Shown: in pieces, positions 31,447 through 39,816 of the stretch
Numbering within the stretch: the first letter of the stretch is position 1
Layout of the letters: each line of letters begins with the position of its first letter
Position numbers and translations under genes: made by a program
Notes under the pieces: generated by a model
Database searches by the model: none
The model's input: only the letters and a program-made list of their open reading frames with translations
Told to the model about the DNA's origin: nothing
Source: an uncultured Eubacteriales bacterium
GTDB lineage: Bacteria > Bacillota > Clostridia > Oscillospirales > Acutalibacteraceae
Assembly: GCA_900317085.1 (NCBI GenBank)
Contig: ONFJ01000005.1
Coordinates: forward strand, 1 to 43,912
Direction: 5' to 3'
DNA length: 43,912 nucleotides

Positions 31447-34400
31447 TTGCCACAGGAAAAACGCGTTGCCGAAGTGTTCATGCTGCCGGATGACGGCCGC
31501 TTCCCGGACGCACTGTTCGAGAGCATCATCACGGACCTGTCCGTGAGCCGGACCGACCGGTCCATGCTTCTGCGTCTGAAGTCCGAGGAACCCCTGCCGG
31601 ACATCACGGTCCATGCCTTCGAAGACGTTTTACAAGCTACCCTCCAACTGAATGATGTCAAAGCTGTGTTTGAGTACCCGAAGGACGAGTCGGAGAACGA
31701 GGACGAGCAGGAAGAGGCGAAGACCGTCGACCTGTCCCTCATGCCCGACCTCCTGAAGGAACTGAAGCGCCGCTGTCCCGCGTCCAACGGGTTCCTGAAC
31801 GACTGTACCTGGGAACTGGACGGCCATAAACTCACCCTGAACCTGACCCACGGAGGCGCCGACCTGCTCAAAGGCATCTGCGCCGACGTCACCCTCGAGA
31901 CCATCCTGTCCGAGGCGTACGAGAACCGGTTCAAGGTCGAATTCGCCGGCGTCGTGAACATGGATGCCGACGATACCGCCTATGCGGACATGCAGAAACA
32001 GGCGGAAGCCGAGGCCCGCAACGAAGCGAGAGCCAAAGCGGAAGAGAAGTTCGAGGAGCAGCCCCACAAAGTCGTGGACGGCATCCCGCTCTATCTCGAG
32101 ACCGCGAAGATGATCTACGGCAAAGAGATCCGCTACATGCCGAAGCCCATCAAGGAACTGAAGGTCGACGACGGACAGGTCGTCATATGGGGCGAAGTCT
32201 TCGATGTCGATGTCATCGACACGAGAGACGGCCGCAGCAAGATCTTCAACTTCGCGATGACCGACTACACCGACTCCTACCCCTGCAAGATCTTCGCGCG
32301 GGGAGAGGCGGGAAATGCCCTGGCCGAGAACCTCAAAAACGGCATGACCGTCATGGCCAGAGGCAACATCATCTTCGACACCTACAAACATGACTATCTG
32401 CTCGACGTCAAGGCGATGGCGTCCGTCCGCAAGATCGAACGGATGGACAACGCGCCCCGCAAACGTGTCGAGCTCCACCTCCACAGCAACATGTCCATGA
32501 TGGACGCCATGACGGACGCCGGTGAGCTGGTGAGCCGGGCGGCCAAATGGGGCATGCCGGCCGTCGCCATCACGGACCACGGTGTCCTGCAGGGCTATCC
32601 CGCCGCCTTCGCCGCGTCCGAAAAGACCGGCATCAAGGTCATCTACGGCGTCGAGTCCTATGTCTACGACGACATGCGCCCCGGTGTCCCCACCGAGTGG
32701 CCGGACATCGTCCAGGCGATCCGCGACAAGAAGCAGCGCACCTATCACCAGATCATCCTCGTCAAAAACAACGTGGGCCTCAAGAACCTCTACGGACTTG
32801 TGTCCCGCTCCCATACCGAGCACTTCTACCGCAAGCCGACCATCCTGAAGTCGGACCTTGCCGCGCACCGGGAGGGCCTCATCCTCGGCACCGCCTGTCA
32901 GGCCGGTGAGCTCTACATGGCACTCCTCAATGAGGAGCCCGAAGAGCGTATCCAGGAGATCGTCGATTTCTATGACTACATGGAGATCCAGCCCAACACC
33001 AATAACGCGTTCCTGTTGCGGCCTTATTACCGGAAGGACAAGGCCACGAAGGAAATGAAGATGATGCCGCCGCGGTTCCAGTCCGAGGAAGACCTCTGGA
33101 ACATCAACCGCCGCATCCTCGCCCTGGGCGACGCCGCCGGCAAGCCGACGGTCGCCACCTGCGACGTCCACTTCATCGACCCGGAATGCGCCCAGTTCCG
33201 CGCCATCATCATGGCGGGCCAGGGCTTCCAGGACGCCGACAACCAGCCCGGCCTGTTCCTGCGCACGACGGAGGAGATGCTCGCCGAGTTCGAATACCTC
33301 GGTGACCGCGCCGAGGAAGTCGTCATCGACAACCCGAACAAGATCGCCGACATGGTCGAGCGCATCCGCCCGGTCCCGGCCGGCAGCTTCCCGCCCAGCA
33401 TCGACGGGGCAGAGGAAGAACTGCAGCAGCTCTGCTGGGACAAGGCGAAGGAGCTCTACGGCGAACCCGTTCCCGAATACGTCGCGAAACGTCTCGACAA
33501 GGAGCTCACCTCCATCATCTCGAACGGTTTCGCGGTCCTTTACATGATTGCCCAGAAACTGGTCAAGGACTCGGAAGACCACGGCTACCACGTCGGTTCC
33601 CGAGGGTCCGTCGGTTCCTCCTTCGTTGCCCACGCCTCGGGCATTTCGGAGGTCAACCCGCTGGCGCCCCACTACCGCTGCACGAACCCCGCCTGCAAGC
33701 ATACGGAGTTCTTCCTGCACGGTGAAGTGGGTTCCGGTTACGACCTTCCTCCGAAGAACTGCCCCGAGTGCGGGACGCCCATGTGGCGGGACGGCCACGA
33801 CATCCCCTTCGAGACGTTCCTCGGATTCAAAGGCGATAAATCGCCCGATATCGACCTCAACTTCTCCGGCGAATACCAGACGAAAGCCCACCTGTACACG
33901 ATCGAGCTGTTCGGTGAGGACCACGTCTTCAAAGCCGGTACCGTCGCCACCGTCGCGGACAAGACCGCGTTCGGCTACGTCAAGAAGTACCTCGAAGAGC
34001 GGGGCATCAACGCAAAAGACGCGGAAGTCTCCCGTCTCGCGAGAGGTGTCGCCGGCGTCAAGCGCACGACCGGTCAGCACCCCGGCGGTATGGTCGTCGT
34101 CCCGAACGACTACGATGTCACCGACTTCACGGCGGTCCAGTACCCCTCGGACGACCCGGGCAAGGGCATGATGACCACCCACTTCGACTTCCACTTCCTG
34201 CACGACACCATCCTGAAACTCGACAACCTCGGACACGATGTCCCGACCATGTACAAGTATCTTGAAGACATGACCGGCATCCCCGTCATGGACGTCGACA
34301 TCTGCGACCCGAAGATCTACGAGCTCTTCCTGAGCCCCGAGCCCCTCGGTGTCACAGAGGAGGATATCAACTTCCCAATCGGCACTCTGTCCATCCCGGA

Positions 34401-35286
34401 GATGGGCACCGACTTCGTCAAGGGCATGCTGGTCGAGTGTAAACCGAAAAACTTCTCGGACCTTCTGCAGATCTCCGGTCTGTCCCACGGCACGGACGTC
34501 TGGCTGGGCAACGCGCAGGAACTCATCCACCAGGGCATCTGTACCATTTCCGAAGTCATCGGGACCCGTGACAACATCATGGTCGGCCTCATGCACTACG
34601 GCCTCGAGCCGGACATGGCCTTCAAGATCATGGAGATCGTCCGTAAGGGCAAAGCGACCAAACTCCTCACCGAGGAGCATGTCGCCGCCATGCGGGAGCA
34701 CGACGTGCCTCAGTGGTACATCGACTCCTGCTACAAGATCAAGTACATGTTCCCGAAAGCCCACGCGGCGGCCTATGTCAGCGCTGCCCTGCGGCTCGCC
34801 TGGTACAAGATCTACCACCCGGTCGAGTACTACGCCACCTACCTCACGGTCCGGGGCGAAGACCTCGACGCCGTCGCCATCCTCTCCGGCAAGGGCTATG
34901 TCAAAGGCCGCATGAAGGAGATCGAGATCAAGGGACGGGACGCCTCCGCCACGGAGAAGAGCGAATACACCGGCCTGCAGGTCGTGCTGGAAATGCTCGC
35001 CCGGGGCATCGAGTTCCTGCCCATCGACCTCTACAAATCCAAGGCGACGGTCTACTCCATCGAAGATGGCAAGATCCGCCTCGCGTTCTCTTCCATCAAG
35101 GGACTTGGCGTTTCCGCCGCACAGGCTCTGGAAGCGGCCAAGGACGACGGACAGGGCGACTACCTGTCCCAGGAGGACCTCGGCATCCGCGCCGGCGTCT
35201 CCTCCGCAGTTCTCACCGCACTCCGCGACCTCGGCGCCCTCGACGGGCTGCCGGAGTCCAGCCAGATCACACTGTTCGGCATGTAA
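31447..35286 (+). CDS. polC: DNA polymerase III PolC lacking the DEDDh exonuclease domain
   Basis: Replicative DNA polymerase of low-GC Gram-positives. Order seen: N-terminal domains; OB fold (about 240-320); PHP domain (about 340-580); a zinc-binding segment (CTNPACKH ... CPECG); palm with catalytic Asp801 and Asp803 (PDIDLNFSGEYQ); fingers; and C-terminal duplex-binding part. Typical PolC is about 1,400-1,450 residues; this one has 1,279. In Bacillus PolC a DEDDh 3'-5' exonuclease of roughly 170 residues interrupts the PHP domain. Here the PHP halves are joined by about 30 residues (404-433) with no exonuclease motif. All likely PHP metal ligands are present: His344, His346, Asp353, His378, Glu403, His434, Cys484, Asp573, His575. 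The start is TTG at 31447 with GAGAGGA upstream. Confidence 0.95.
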   Translation: MPQEKRVAEVFMLPDDGRFPDALFESIITDLSVSRTDRSMLLRLKSEEPLPDITVHAFEDVLQATLQLNDVKAVFEYPKDESENEDEQEEAKTVDLSLMPDLLKELKRRCPASNGFLNDCTWELDGHKLTLNLTHGGADLLKGICADVTLETILSEAYENRFKVEFAGVVNMDADDTAYADMQKQAEAEARNEARAKAEEKFEEQPHKVVDGIPLYLETAKMIYGKEIRYMPKPIKELKVDDGQVVIWGEVFDVDVIDTRDGRSKIFNFAMTDYTDSYPCKIFARGEAGNALAENLKNGMTVMARGNIIFDTYKHDYLLDVKAMASVRKIERMDNAPRKRVELHLHSNMSMMDAMTDAGELVSRAAKWGMPAVAITDHGVLQGYPAAFAASEKTGIKVIYGVESYVYDDMRPGVPTEWPDIVQAIRDKKQRTYHQIILVKNNVGLKNLYGLVSRSHTEHFYRKPTILKSDLAAHREGLILGTACQAGELYMALLNEEPEERIQEIVDFYDYMEIQPNTNNAFLLRPYYRKDKATKEMKMMPPRFQSEEDLWNINRRILALGDAAGKPTVATCDVHFIDPECAQFRAIIMAGQGFQDADNQPGLFLRTTEEMLAEFEYLGDRAEEVVIDNPNKIADMVERIRPVPAGSFPPSIDGAEEELQQLCWDKAKELYGEPVPEYVAKRLDKELTSIISNGFAVLYMIAQKLVKDSEDHGYHVGSRGSVGSSFVAHASGISEVNPLAPHYRCTNPACKHTEFFLHGEVGSGYDLPPKNCPECGTPMWRDGHDIPFETFLGFKGDKSPDIDLNFSGEYQTKAHLYTIELFGEDHVFKAGTVATVADKTAFGYVKKYLEERGINAKDAEVSRLARGVAGVKRTTGQHPGGMVVVPNDYDVTDFTAVQYPSDDPGKGMMTTHFDFHFLHDTILKLDNLGHDVPTMYKYLEDMTGIPVMDVDICDPKIYELFLSPEPLGVTEEDINFPIGTLSIPEMGTDFVKGMLVECKPKNFSDLLQISGLSHGTDVWLGNAQELIHQGICTISEVIGTRDNIMVGLMHYGLEPDMAFKIMEIVRKGKATKLLTEEHVAAMREHDVPQWYIDSCYKIKYMFPKAHAAAYVSAALRLAWYKIYHPVEYYATYLTVRGEDLDAVAILSGKGYVKGRMKEIEIKGRDASATEKSEYTGLQVVLEMLARGIEFLPIDLYKSKATVYSIEDGKIRLAFSSIKGLGVSAAQALEAAKDDGQGDYLSQEDLGIRAGVSSAVLTALRDLGALDGLPESSQITLFGM

Positions 35287-35301
35287 ATAGGAGGGACAAA
35301 C

Positions 35302-36267
35302 ATGAACAAAGCACTCAAGATCATTCTGATGGTCCTGCTGTTCCTGGCAGTGGCCGTCGGTGCTGTCTTCGGATACCGCTTCTTCAGCGACCGTCAGACG
35401 GCTGCGACGCCCATCGCCACAGAAGGGCAGGCATACCTCACCACCTCTCCGAACGCCTCGGAAGGCGTCACCGCTGTTGCGGAAGCAGAGGAAGACAACC
35501 TCGCCAGCGACTCGTCCATCGAACCGACCACGGCATGGCCCTTCGCGGACCGCAAGTCCGAGTCGAAGTTCGAAGCGAAGGAGTCCGTGGGCTACACCAC
35601 GACCAAAGCGGCGAAGCAGAACAAGACCGAGTCCGCGGACAAGACGACGGAGAGCAAGAAGACCTCCGACAAGGAGACCACGAAAGAGACGACGAAGAAG
35701 TCCTCCTCCGCGTCCGAAGGCAACGCCAAGGCCTTCCTGCAGAAGCTCCAGTCCGGCGCCAGCAAGACCAGGAACGGCCACCCCGTGAAGGTCGACTCCA
35801 ACGGCATCGACGTCGAGTACAAGAAGTTCGCGGTCGCGGACCTCAACAACGACGGCAAGGACGAAGTGTTCCTCTATGCCGAGAGCACGAAGGGCGAGGA
35901 GTTCTACGGCAACTCCTACATCGTCTATGACAGCACCCTCAAGAACGTCCGGACCACCATGGTCATCGACGAGTTCAAGGACGTGAAGTTCTACAAGAGC
36001 GGTGTCTTTGAGATCGTGGAGAACAAGTTCGGCTTCACCTCCGATGCCATCGCGGCACAGTACGGCGTCAAGAACAAGAACTCCATCCTCGGCTACGATG
36101 TCGCCACGACCCCGTACCTCAAGTACATGACGAACGGACCGTACATCGACGCACCCAGCGAGATCAGCGCGGCCGACTACAAGGCAGCTGTCAAGAAGCT
36201 GAGAGCCGGCGGCGAAGTGAACGTCAAAGTCTACGACTTCACGAAGGCCAACGTCGAGAAACTGTAA
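35302..36267 (+). CDS. Unknown membrane-anchored protein with a calcium-loop-like repeat
   Basis: Not recognised. The 321 residues have an N-terminal membrane anchor (about 4-27, no lipobox). A low-complexity Lys/Thr/Ser/Glu-rich linker (about 95-145) follows, then a C-terminal globular part. Residues 180-188 read DLNNDGKDE, the D-x-N-x-D-G-x-D-E pattern of FG-GAP/VCBS or dockerin-like calcium loops. The protein probably projects outside the membrane. It begins 15 bp after polC with TAGGAGGG and precedes glgB by 33 bp, so it appears to be co-transcribed with both, although no functional link is evident. Its layout (anchor, KT-rich linker, globular domain) resembles the lipoproteins at 38245 and 39817, but the C-terminal sequence is different. 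Confidence 0.8.
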   Translation: MNKALKIILMVLLFLAVAVGAVFGYRFFSDRQTAATPIATEGQAYLTTSPNASEGVTAVAEAEEDNLASDSSIEPTTAWPFADRKSESKFEAKESVGYTTTKAAKQNKTESADKTTESKKTSDKETTKETTKKSSSASEGNAKAFLQKLQSGASKTRNGHPVKVDSNGIDVEYKKFAVADLNNDGKDEVFLYAESTKGEEFYGNSYIVYDSTLKNVRTTMVIDEFKDVKFYKSGVFEIVENKFGFTSDAIAAQYGVKNKNSILGYDVATTPYLKYMTNGPYIDAPSEISAADYKAAVKKLRAGGEVNVKVYDFTKANVEKL

Positions 36268-36300
36268 CAACAAATACTCTTTCAGGCAGGTGATCCGTTT

Positions 36301-38091
36301 ATGGATTTCTACAACTTTTACAAAGGCAACTGCTTCGATGCCTATGAATTCTTCGGAGCCCATGTGACGGATCAGAACACCTGGTTCCGGACCTACGCGC
36401 CCGCAGCCAACCACGTGGCGGTCATCGGCGAGTTCAACGACTGGACCGAGACGCCCATGCACCGCTCCTACGACGGCAGCACCTGGGAATGCTGCATTCC
36501 CGCCGCGCAGCCGGGGCAGATGTACAAGTACCGCATCTACGACCAGAACGGCCGCTCCCTCGACCACTGCGACCCCTACGGCTTCGGCATGGAACTGCGC
36601 CCGAAGAGCGCGTCCATCATCCGGGAGCTTCGGAAGTTTGAGTTCGACGACTGGGACTGGATGCTCTCCCGCACCGACCGGCGCAACGAGCCCCTCAACA
36701 TCTACGAGGTCCACGCCGGGTCCTGGCACAAGAACCCGGACGACCCGGAAAACGGCTGGTACAACTATGTGGAATTGGGCGATCTGCTGATTCCCTATGT
36801 CAAGGAACACGGCTACAACTACATCGAGTTCCTGCCGCTGGCGGAGCACCCCTCGGACAACTCCTGGGGGTACCAGAACACGGGCTTCTACGCCCCGACC
36901 TCCCGCTACGGCACCATGGACCAGCTGAAGCAGCTCATCGAGAACTGCCACAAGAACGAGATCGGCGTCATCCTCGACTTCGTGCCCGTCCACTTCGCGG
37001 TGGACGACTACGCCCTCGAGAAGTATGACGGCACGGCGCTCTACGAGTACCCGCACCCCGACATGGGTTACAGCGAGTGGGGGAGCCACAACTTCAACCA
37101 CTGCAAGGGCGAGGTCCAGAGTTTCCTCCAGTCCAACGCGAACTACTGGCTGAAGGAGTTCCACTTCGACGGCCTTCGCATCGACGCCTTGTCGAACCTC
37201 ATCTACTGGCAGGGCAACAAGGACCGGGGCACCAACGAGAATGCCGTCCACTTCATCCGCAACATGAACGGCGGCCTCAAGAAGCTGCACCCGACCGCCA
37301 TCCTCGCGGCCGAAGATTCCACCCAGTACCCCGGTGTCACGAAGCCCGTCTACGACGGCGGCCTCGGCTTTGACTACAAGTGGGACATGGGCTGGATGAA
37401 CGACAGCCTCGACTACATGAAGAAGACTGCGGACCAGCGGACGGAGAACTACCACAAGCTGACGTTCTCGATGATGTACTTCTACGACGAGAACTTCATC
37501 CTGCCGCTCTCCCACGACGAAGTGGTCCACGGCAAGGCGACCATCCTTCAGAAGATGTCCGGCCTCTACGAAGGCAAGTTCCAGCAGGCCCGCGCGTTCT
37601 ACATGTACATGTACGCGCACCCCGGCAAGAAACTCAACTTCATGGGCAACGAGTTCGCACAGATCCGCGAATGGGACGAGGATGAGGAGCAGGACTGGTT
37701 CATGCTGAAGTATCCGCTCCACGACTCCTTCCAGGTCTTCATGAAAGACCTCTCGCACCTGTACCTCGAGAACCCGGCCTTCTGGGCCCTCGACTACAAC
37801 ACGATGGGCTTCGACTGGGTCGACTGCCATCAGGAGGAGAAGCGCATCTATGCCTTCATCCGCCACGGCGGGGAAGAGGATGTCCTCTGCATCTTCAACT
37901 TCTCGGAGAAACCCCAGGACTTCGAGCTGCGTCTCGACTACAATCTGGAATTGGAACTGCTGCTTGCGTCCGACCGGGACATCTACAGCGGTACCGAGCA
38001 CTACGAGGGGAAGACGGTCCTCAAAAAGAAGAGGGGATATTTCGAACTTCCGATGACCCCGTATTCTGCCAAGTTCTTTAAGATGAAATAA
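36301..38091 (+). CDS. glgB: 1,4-alpha-glucan branching enzyme
   Basis: GH13 enzyme that introduces alpha-1,6 branches into glycogen. An N-terminal CBM48 module (AYEFFGAHV ... VAVIGEFNDW) precedes the catalytic barrel. The catalytic residues appear as Asp295 (LRIDAL), Glu338 (AAEDST) and the transition-state Asp406 (LPLSHDEVVHGK). At 596 residues it is shorter than the Escherichia coli enzyme and lacks the first N-terminal module, as in other short GlgB. No other glycogen gene is in the window. It is the last gene before a terminator and seems to end the long pyrH run. Confidence 0.94.
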   Translation: MDFYNFYKGNCFDAYEFFGAHVTDQNTWFRTYAPAANHVAVIGEFNDWTETPMHRSYDGSTWECCIPAAQPGQMYKYRIYDQNGRSLDHCDPYGFGMELRPKSASIIRELRKFEFDDWDWMLSRTDRRNEPLNIYEVHAGSWHKNPDDPENGWYNYVELGDLLIPYVKEHGYNYIEFLPLAEHPSDNSWGYQNTGFYAPTSRYGTMDQLKQLIENCHKNEIGVILDFVPVHFAVDDYALEKYDGTALYEYPHPDMGYSEWGSHNFNHCKGEVQSFLQSNANYWLKEFHFDGLRIDALSNLIYWQGNKDRGTNENAVHFIRNMNGGLKKLHPTAILAAEDSTQYPGVTKPVYDGGLGFDYKWDMGWMNDSLDYMKKTADQRTENYHKLTFSMMYFYDENFILPLSHDEVVHGKATILQKMSGLYEGKFQQARAFYMYMYAHPGKKLNFMGNEFAQIREWDEDEEQDWFMLKYPLHDSFQVFMKDLSHLYLENPAFWALDYNTMGFDWVDCHQEEKRIYAFIRHGGEEDVLCIFNFSEKPQDFELRLDYNLELELLLASDRDIYSGTEHYEGKTVLKKKRGYFELPMTPYSAKFFKMK

Positions 38092-38112
38092 AAACTTTTT
38101 CTACAGTAAAAA

Positions 38113-38140
38113 AACCCGGCTCTGCCGGGGTCTATTTTAT
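38113..38140 (+). terminator. Intrinsic terminator after glgB
   Basis: CCCGGC-TCT-GCCGGG (38115-38129) is flanked by an A-run and followed by GTCTATTTTA. The stem is strong, the T-run broken. Confidence 0.7.
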
Positions 38141-38182
38141 GTAAATAACATATTTTCATGATTCTCTTTATGATGGGTTCGT

Positions 38183-38206
38183 GATAATATAAAAGTGTAC
38201 TATACT
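38183..38206 (+). promoter_or_regulatory. Candidate promoter and GTGTACTA motif before the first lipoprotein gene
   Basis: GATAAT (38183-38188) or TATACT (38201-38206) could serve as a -10 box; no good -35 box is visible. GTGTACTA at 38195-38202 matches the motif found just after the -10 box of the next two transcription units. Confidence 0.4.
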
Positions 38207-38244
38207 CTCGTACAACAAATACTTTGCAAATGGAGGGAACCCAA

Positions 38245-39645
38245 ATGAAACGGAAAGCAATGAGCCTCATCGGCCTCCTTCTGATGGTCGCTATGGTCCT
38301 GTCTCTGACCGGCTGCAACAAAAAAGCAGCAACTCCGGAAGAGACGACGGAAGTCACCCAGCAGACGGTCGACTCCCCGTATGAGCTCAACATGAAGAAC
38401 TACGAGTCTTTCATCAAGTCCCTGCCGGAAGGCGGCTACTATGCCTTTGCGGCCATGGACAAAGACCACGATGCTCTCCTCGTCACCGACGCAGTCTTCC
38501 AGGACGGCGGCAAGACCCTTGCCAGCGAGGCGACGGTCTACGGCTATGACAAGAACGGCAACATCGTCGAGTACGGTGATGTCATCGGCGGCGGCACGGC
38601 TTATCCGCTCTCCGTCAAAGATAACAACCTGTACTTCGGCAACAAGACCTCGATGACCAAAGTCACCATCGAAGAGTACCGCAACGCCATGCGCATCGTC
38701 GATCGCCAGACCGAAGGCGCGGCCCTCGACGCACTCTACAACGAATTTGAGACGGCAACTCCGGTCGAGTTCACGAAAGTCGAAGGTTCCACCATCCCCG
38801 GACCGACTCTGTATGAAGGCACCTGGGCGGAGAAGACCTCTGAGCGCCTCGTCATCGTTGTGGAGCCCACCGTGGAAAAGGGCTGGTTCGACGTCACCAT
38901 CACCTGGAGAGAAGCTCTTCCGCAGAAAGACCTTTACACCATGCGCGCCCACTATCAGAAGGACGGCTCCCTGTTCTATGACAACTGCCGTTACCTGGTC
39001 CGCACGTTCGATGATAACGGGAAGTTCAAGGACGATGTGAAGTACACGAACGGTTCCGGCATCCTGAAACTCAAGCTCGCCGACAAGACGCTCTACTGGA
39101 CCGACTACAAACTGTCTCCGGGCAGCAACACCCAGGCATTCATCAAGAATGACAGCCTCAAGATCGAGACCGTGACAGCGAAGTCTACGACGAGAACGAC
39201 CACCAAGAAGGCCGAGACCACGAAGTCGACGAAGAAGGCCGAGACCACGAAGTCGACGAAGAAGGCTGAGACGACCAAGGCCGCTCCCACGGAAGAAGAC
39301 GGTCAGAACCCGGTCATGAACTTCATTGGCCGCTACGGCTCTGGCCGTTGCACCATCGATGTCGACTGCCAGGGTAAGAAAGACGCTCACTTCCATGTCA
39401 CCTGGGCCTCCAGCGCTGCGGAAGTGTCCGAGTGGACCATGAGTGGCACCTTCGACGAAGGCAGTAAGTCTGTCCGCTACGCCAATGGTGTCAAGAGGAC
39501 CACCGTCTTCAACGAAGACGGAACGGTCGCCGTGAGCACCGTCGAGTACACCGGCGGCAGAGGCACATTCACCTTCCACGACGGCGCCCTGACCTGGTCT
39601 GACAGTCAGGAGCATGTTGCCGACGGCATGACCTTTACCTATTAA
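38245..39645 (+). CDS. Lipoprotein with two copies of an unnamed beta-rich domain
   Basis: The function is not recognised. This is a 466-residue secreted lipoprotein: signal peptide with lipobox LTGC, lipidated Cys24. After an N-terminal region of about 160 residues (35-185), two related domains follow at about 189-295 and 360-466, joined by a Thr/Lys repeat linker (about 313-350). The domains share a G-x-Y/W start, a W in the first strand group and a closing segment G-x-(6-8)-L-x-W-x-D. The second copy is close to the C-terminal domain of the next gene (GRYGS-x-RCT, EWTMSG-x-FDE, HVADGM-x-FT). The ATG at 38245 has GGAGGGA upstream; an in-frame ATG at 38224 overlaps that region and is rejected. 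It lies on the outer face of the membrane. Confidence 0.85.
   Translation: MKRKAMSLIGLLLMVAMVLSLTGCNKKAATPEETTEVTQQTVDSPYELNMKNYESFIKSLPEGGYYAFAAMDKDHDALLVTDAVFQDGGKTLASEATVYGYDKNGNIVEYGDVIGGGTAYPLSVKDNNLYFGNKTSMTKVTIEEYRNAMRIVDRQTEGAALDALYNEFETATPVEFTKVEGSTIPGPTLYEGTWAEKTSERLVIVVEPTVEKGWFDVTITWREALPQKDLYTMRAHYQKDGSLFYDNCRYLVRTFDDNGKFKDDVKYTNGSGILKLKLADKTLYWTDYKLSPGSNTQAFIKNDSLKIETVTAKSTTRTTTKKAETTKSTKKAETTKSTKKAETTKAAPTEEDGQNPVMNFIGRYGSGRCTIDVDCQGKKDAHFHVTWASSAAEVSEWTMSGTFDEGSKSVRYANGVKRTTVFNEDGTVAVSTVEYTGGRGTFTFHDGALTWSDSQEHVADGMTFTY
39211..39264 (+). repeat. Two identical 27-bp tandem units in the lipoprotein linker
   Basis: A 27-nt unit at 39211-39237 is repeated exactly at 39238-39264 and followed by a diverged third copy. 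Each unit encodes nine residues, AETTKSTKK. Exact DNA identity suggests recent expansion by slippage. Confidence 0.85.
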
Positions 39646-39669
39646 AACAGATCATCCATTCCGATTCTT

Positions 39670-39703
39670 TTCCGGGCTCCGAACGGGGCCCGGAAATTTT
39701 TTT
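39670..39703 (+). terminator. Intrinsic terminator after the first lipoprotein gene
   Basis: Eleven-bp stem (39670-39680 with 39685-39695, one G-U), loop GAAC, followed by seven T residues. Confidence 0.92.
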
Positions 39704-39724
39704 GAAAAATCTTTTTGAAAAGGG

Positions 39725-39753
39725 TTGACATGTCCTAGGGCATATGGTACAGT
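39725..39753 (+). promoter_or_regulatory. Promoter of the second lipoprotein gene
   Basis: Perfect TTGACA (39725-39730), 17 nt, then TACAGT (39748-39753). Confidence 0.65.
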
Positions 39754-39757
39754 CTAA

Positions 39758-39765
39758 GTGTGCTA
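39758..39765 (+). promoter_or_regulatory. GTGTGCTA operator-like motif
   Basis: GTGTGCTA begins 5 nt after the -10 box, at the expected transcription start. The same octamer at the same distance is found before gntR. A diverged inverted half may follow at about 39773-39780. Confidence 0.5.
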
Positions 39766-39816
39766 AGGAACACAGTACGCGCACATGGATATTCTTTTTC
39801 TACGGAGGACAGAATT

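Noticed and set aside
31630-38001. A 2,123-codon open frame on the minus strand across polC, the unknown gene and glgB
   Set aside because: It is the codon-aligned antisense of three genes that happen to be in the same phase. The GC-rich codon use avoids TTA, CTA and TCA, so the antisense stays open. The translation is low-complexity V/D/E/R and has no start signals.
39211-39264. CRISPR-like direct repeats
   Set aside because: There are only two adjacent identical units without spacers, inside a coding frame.
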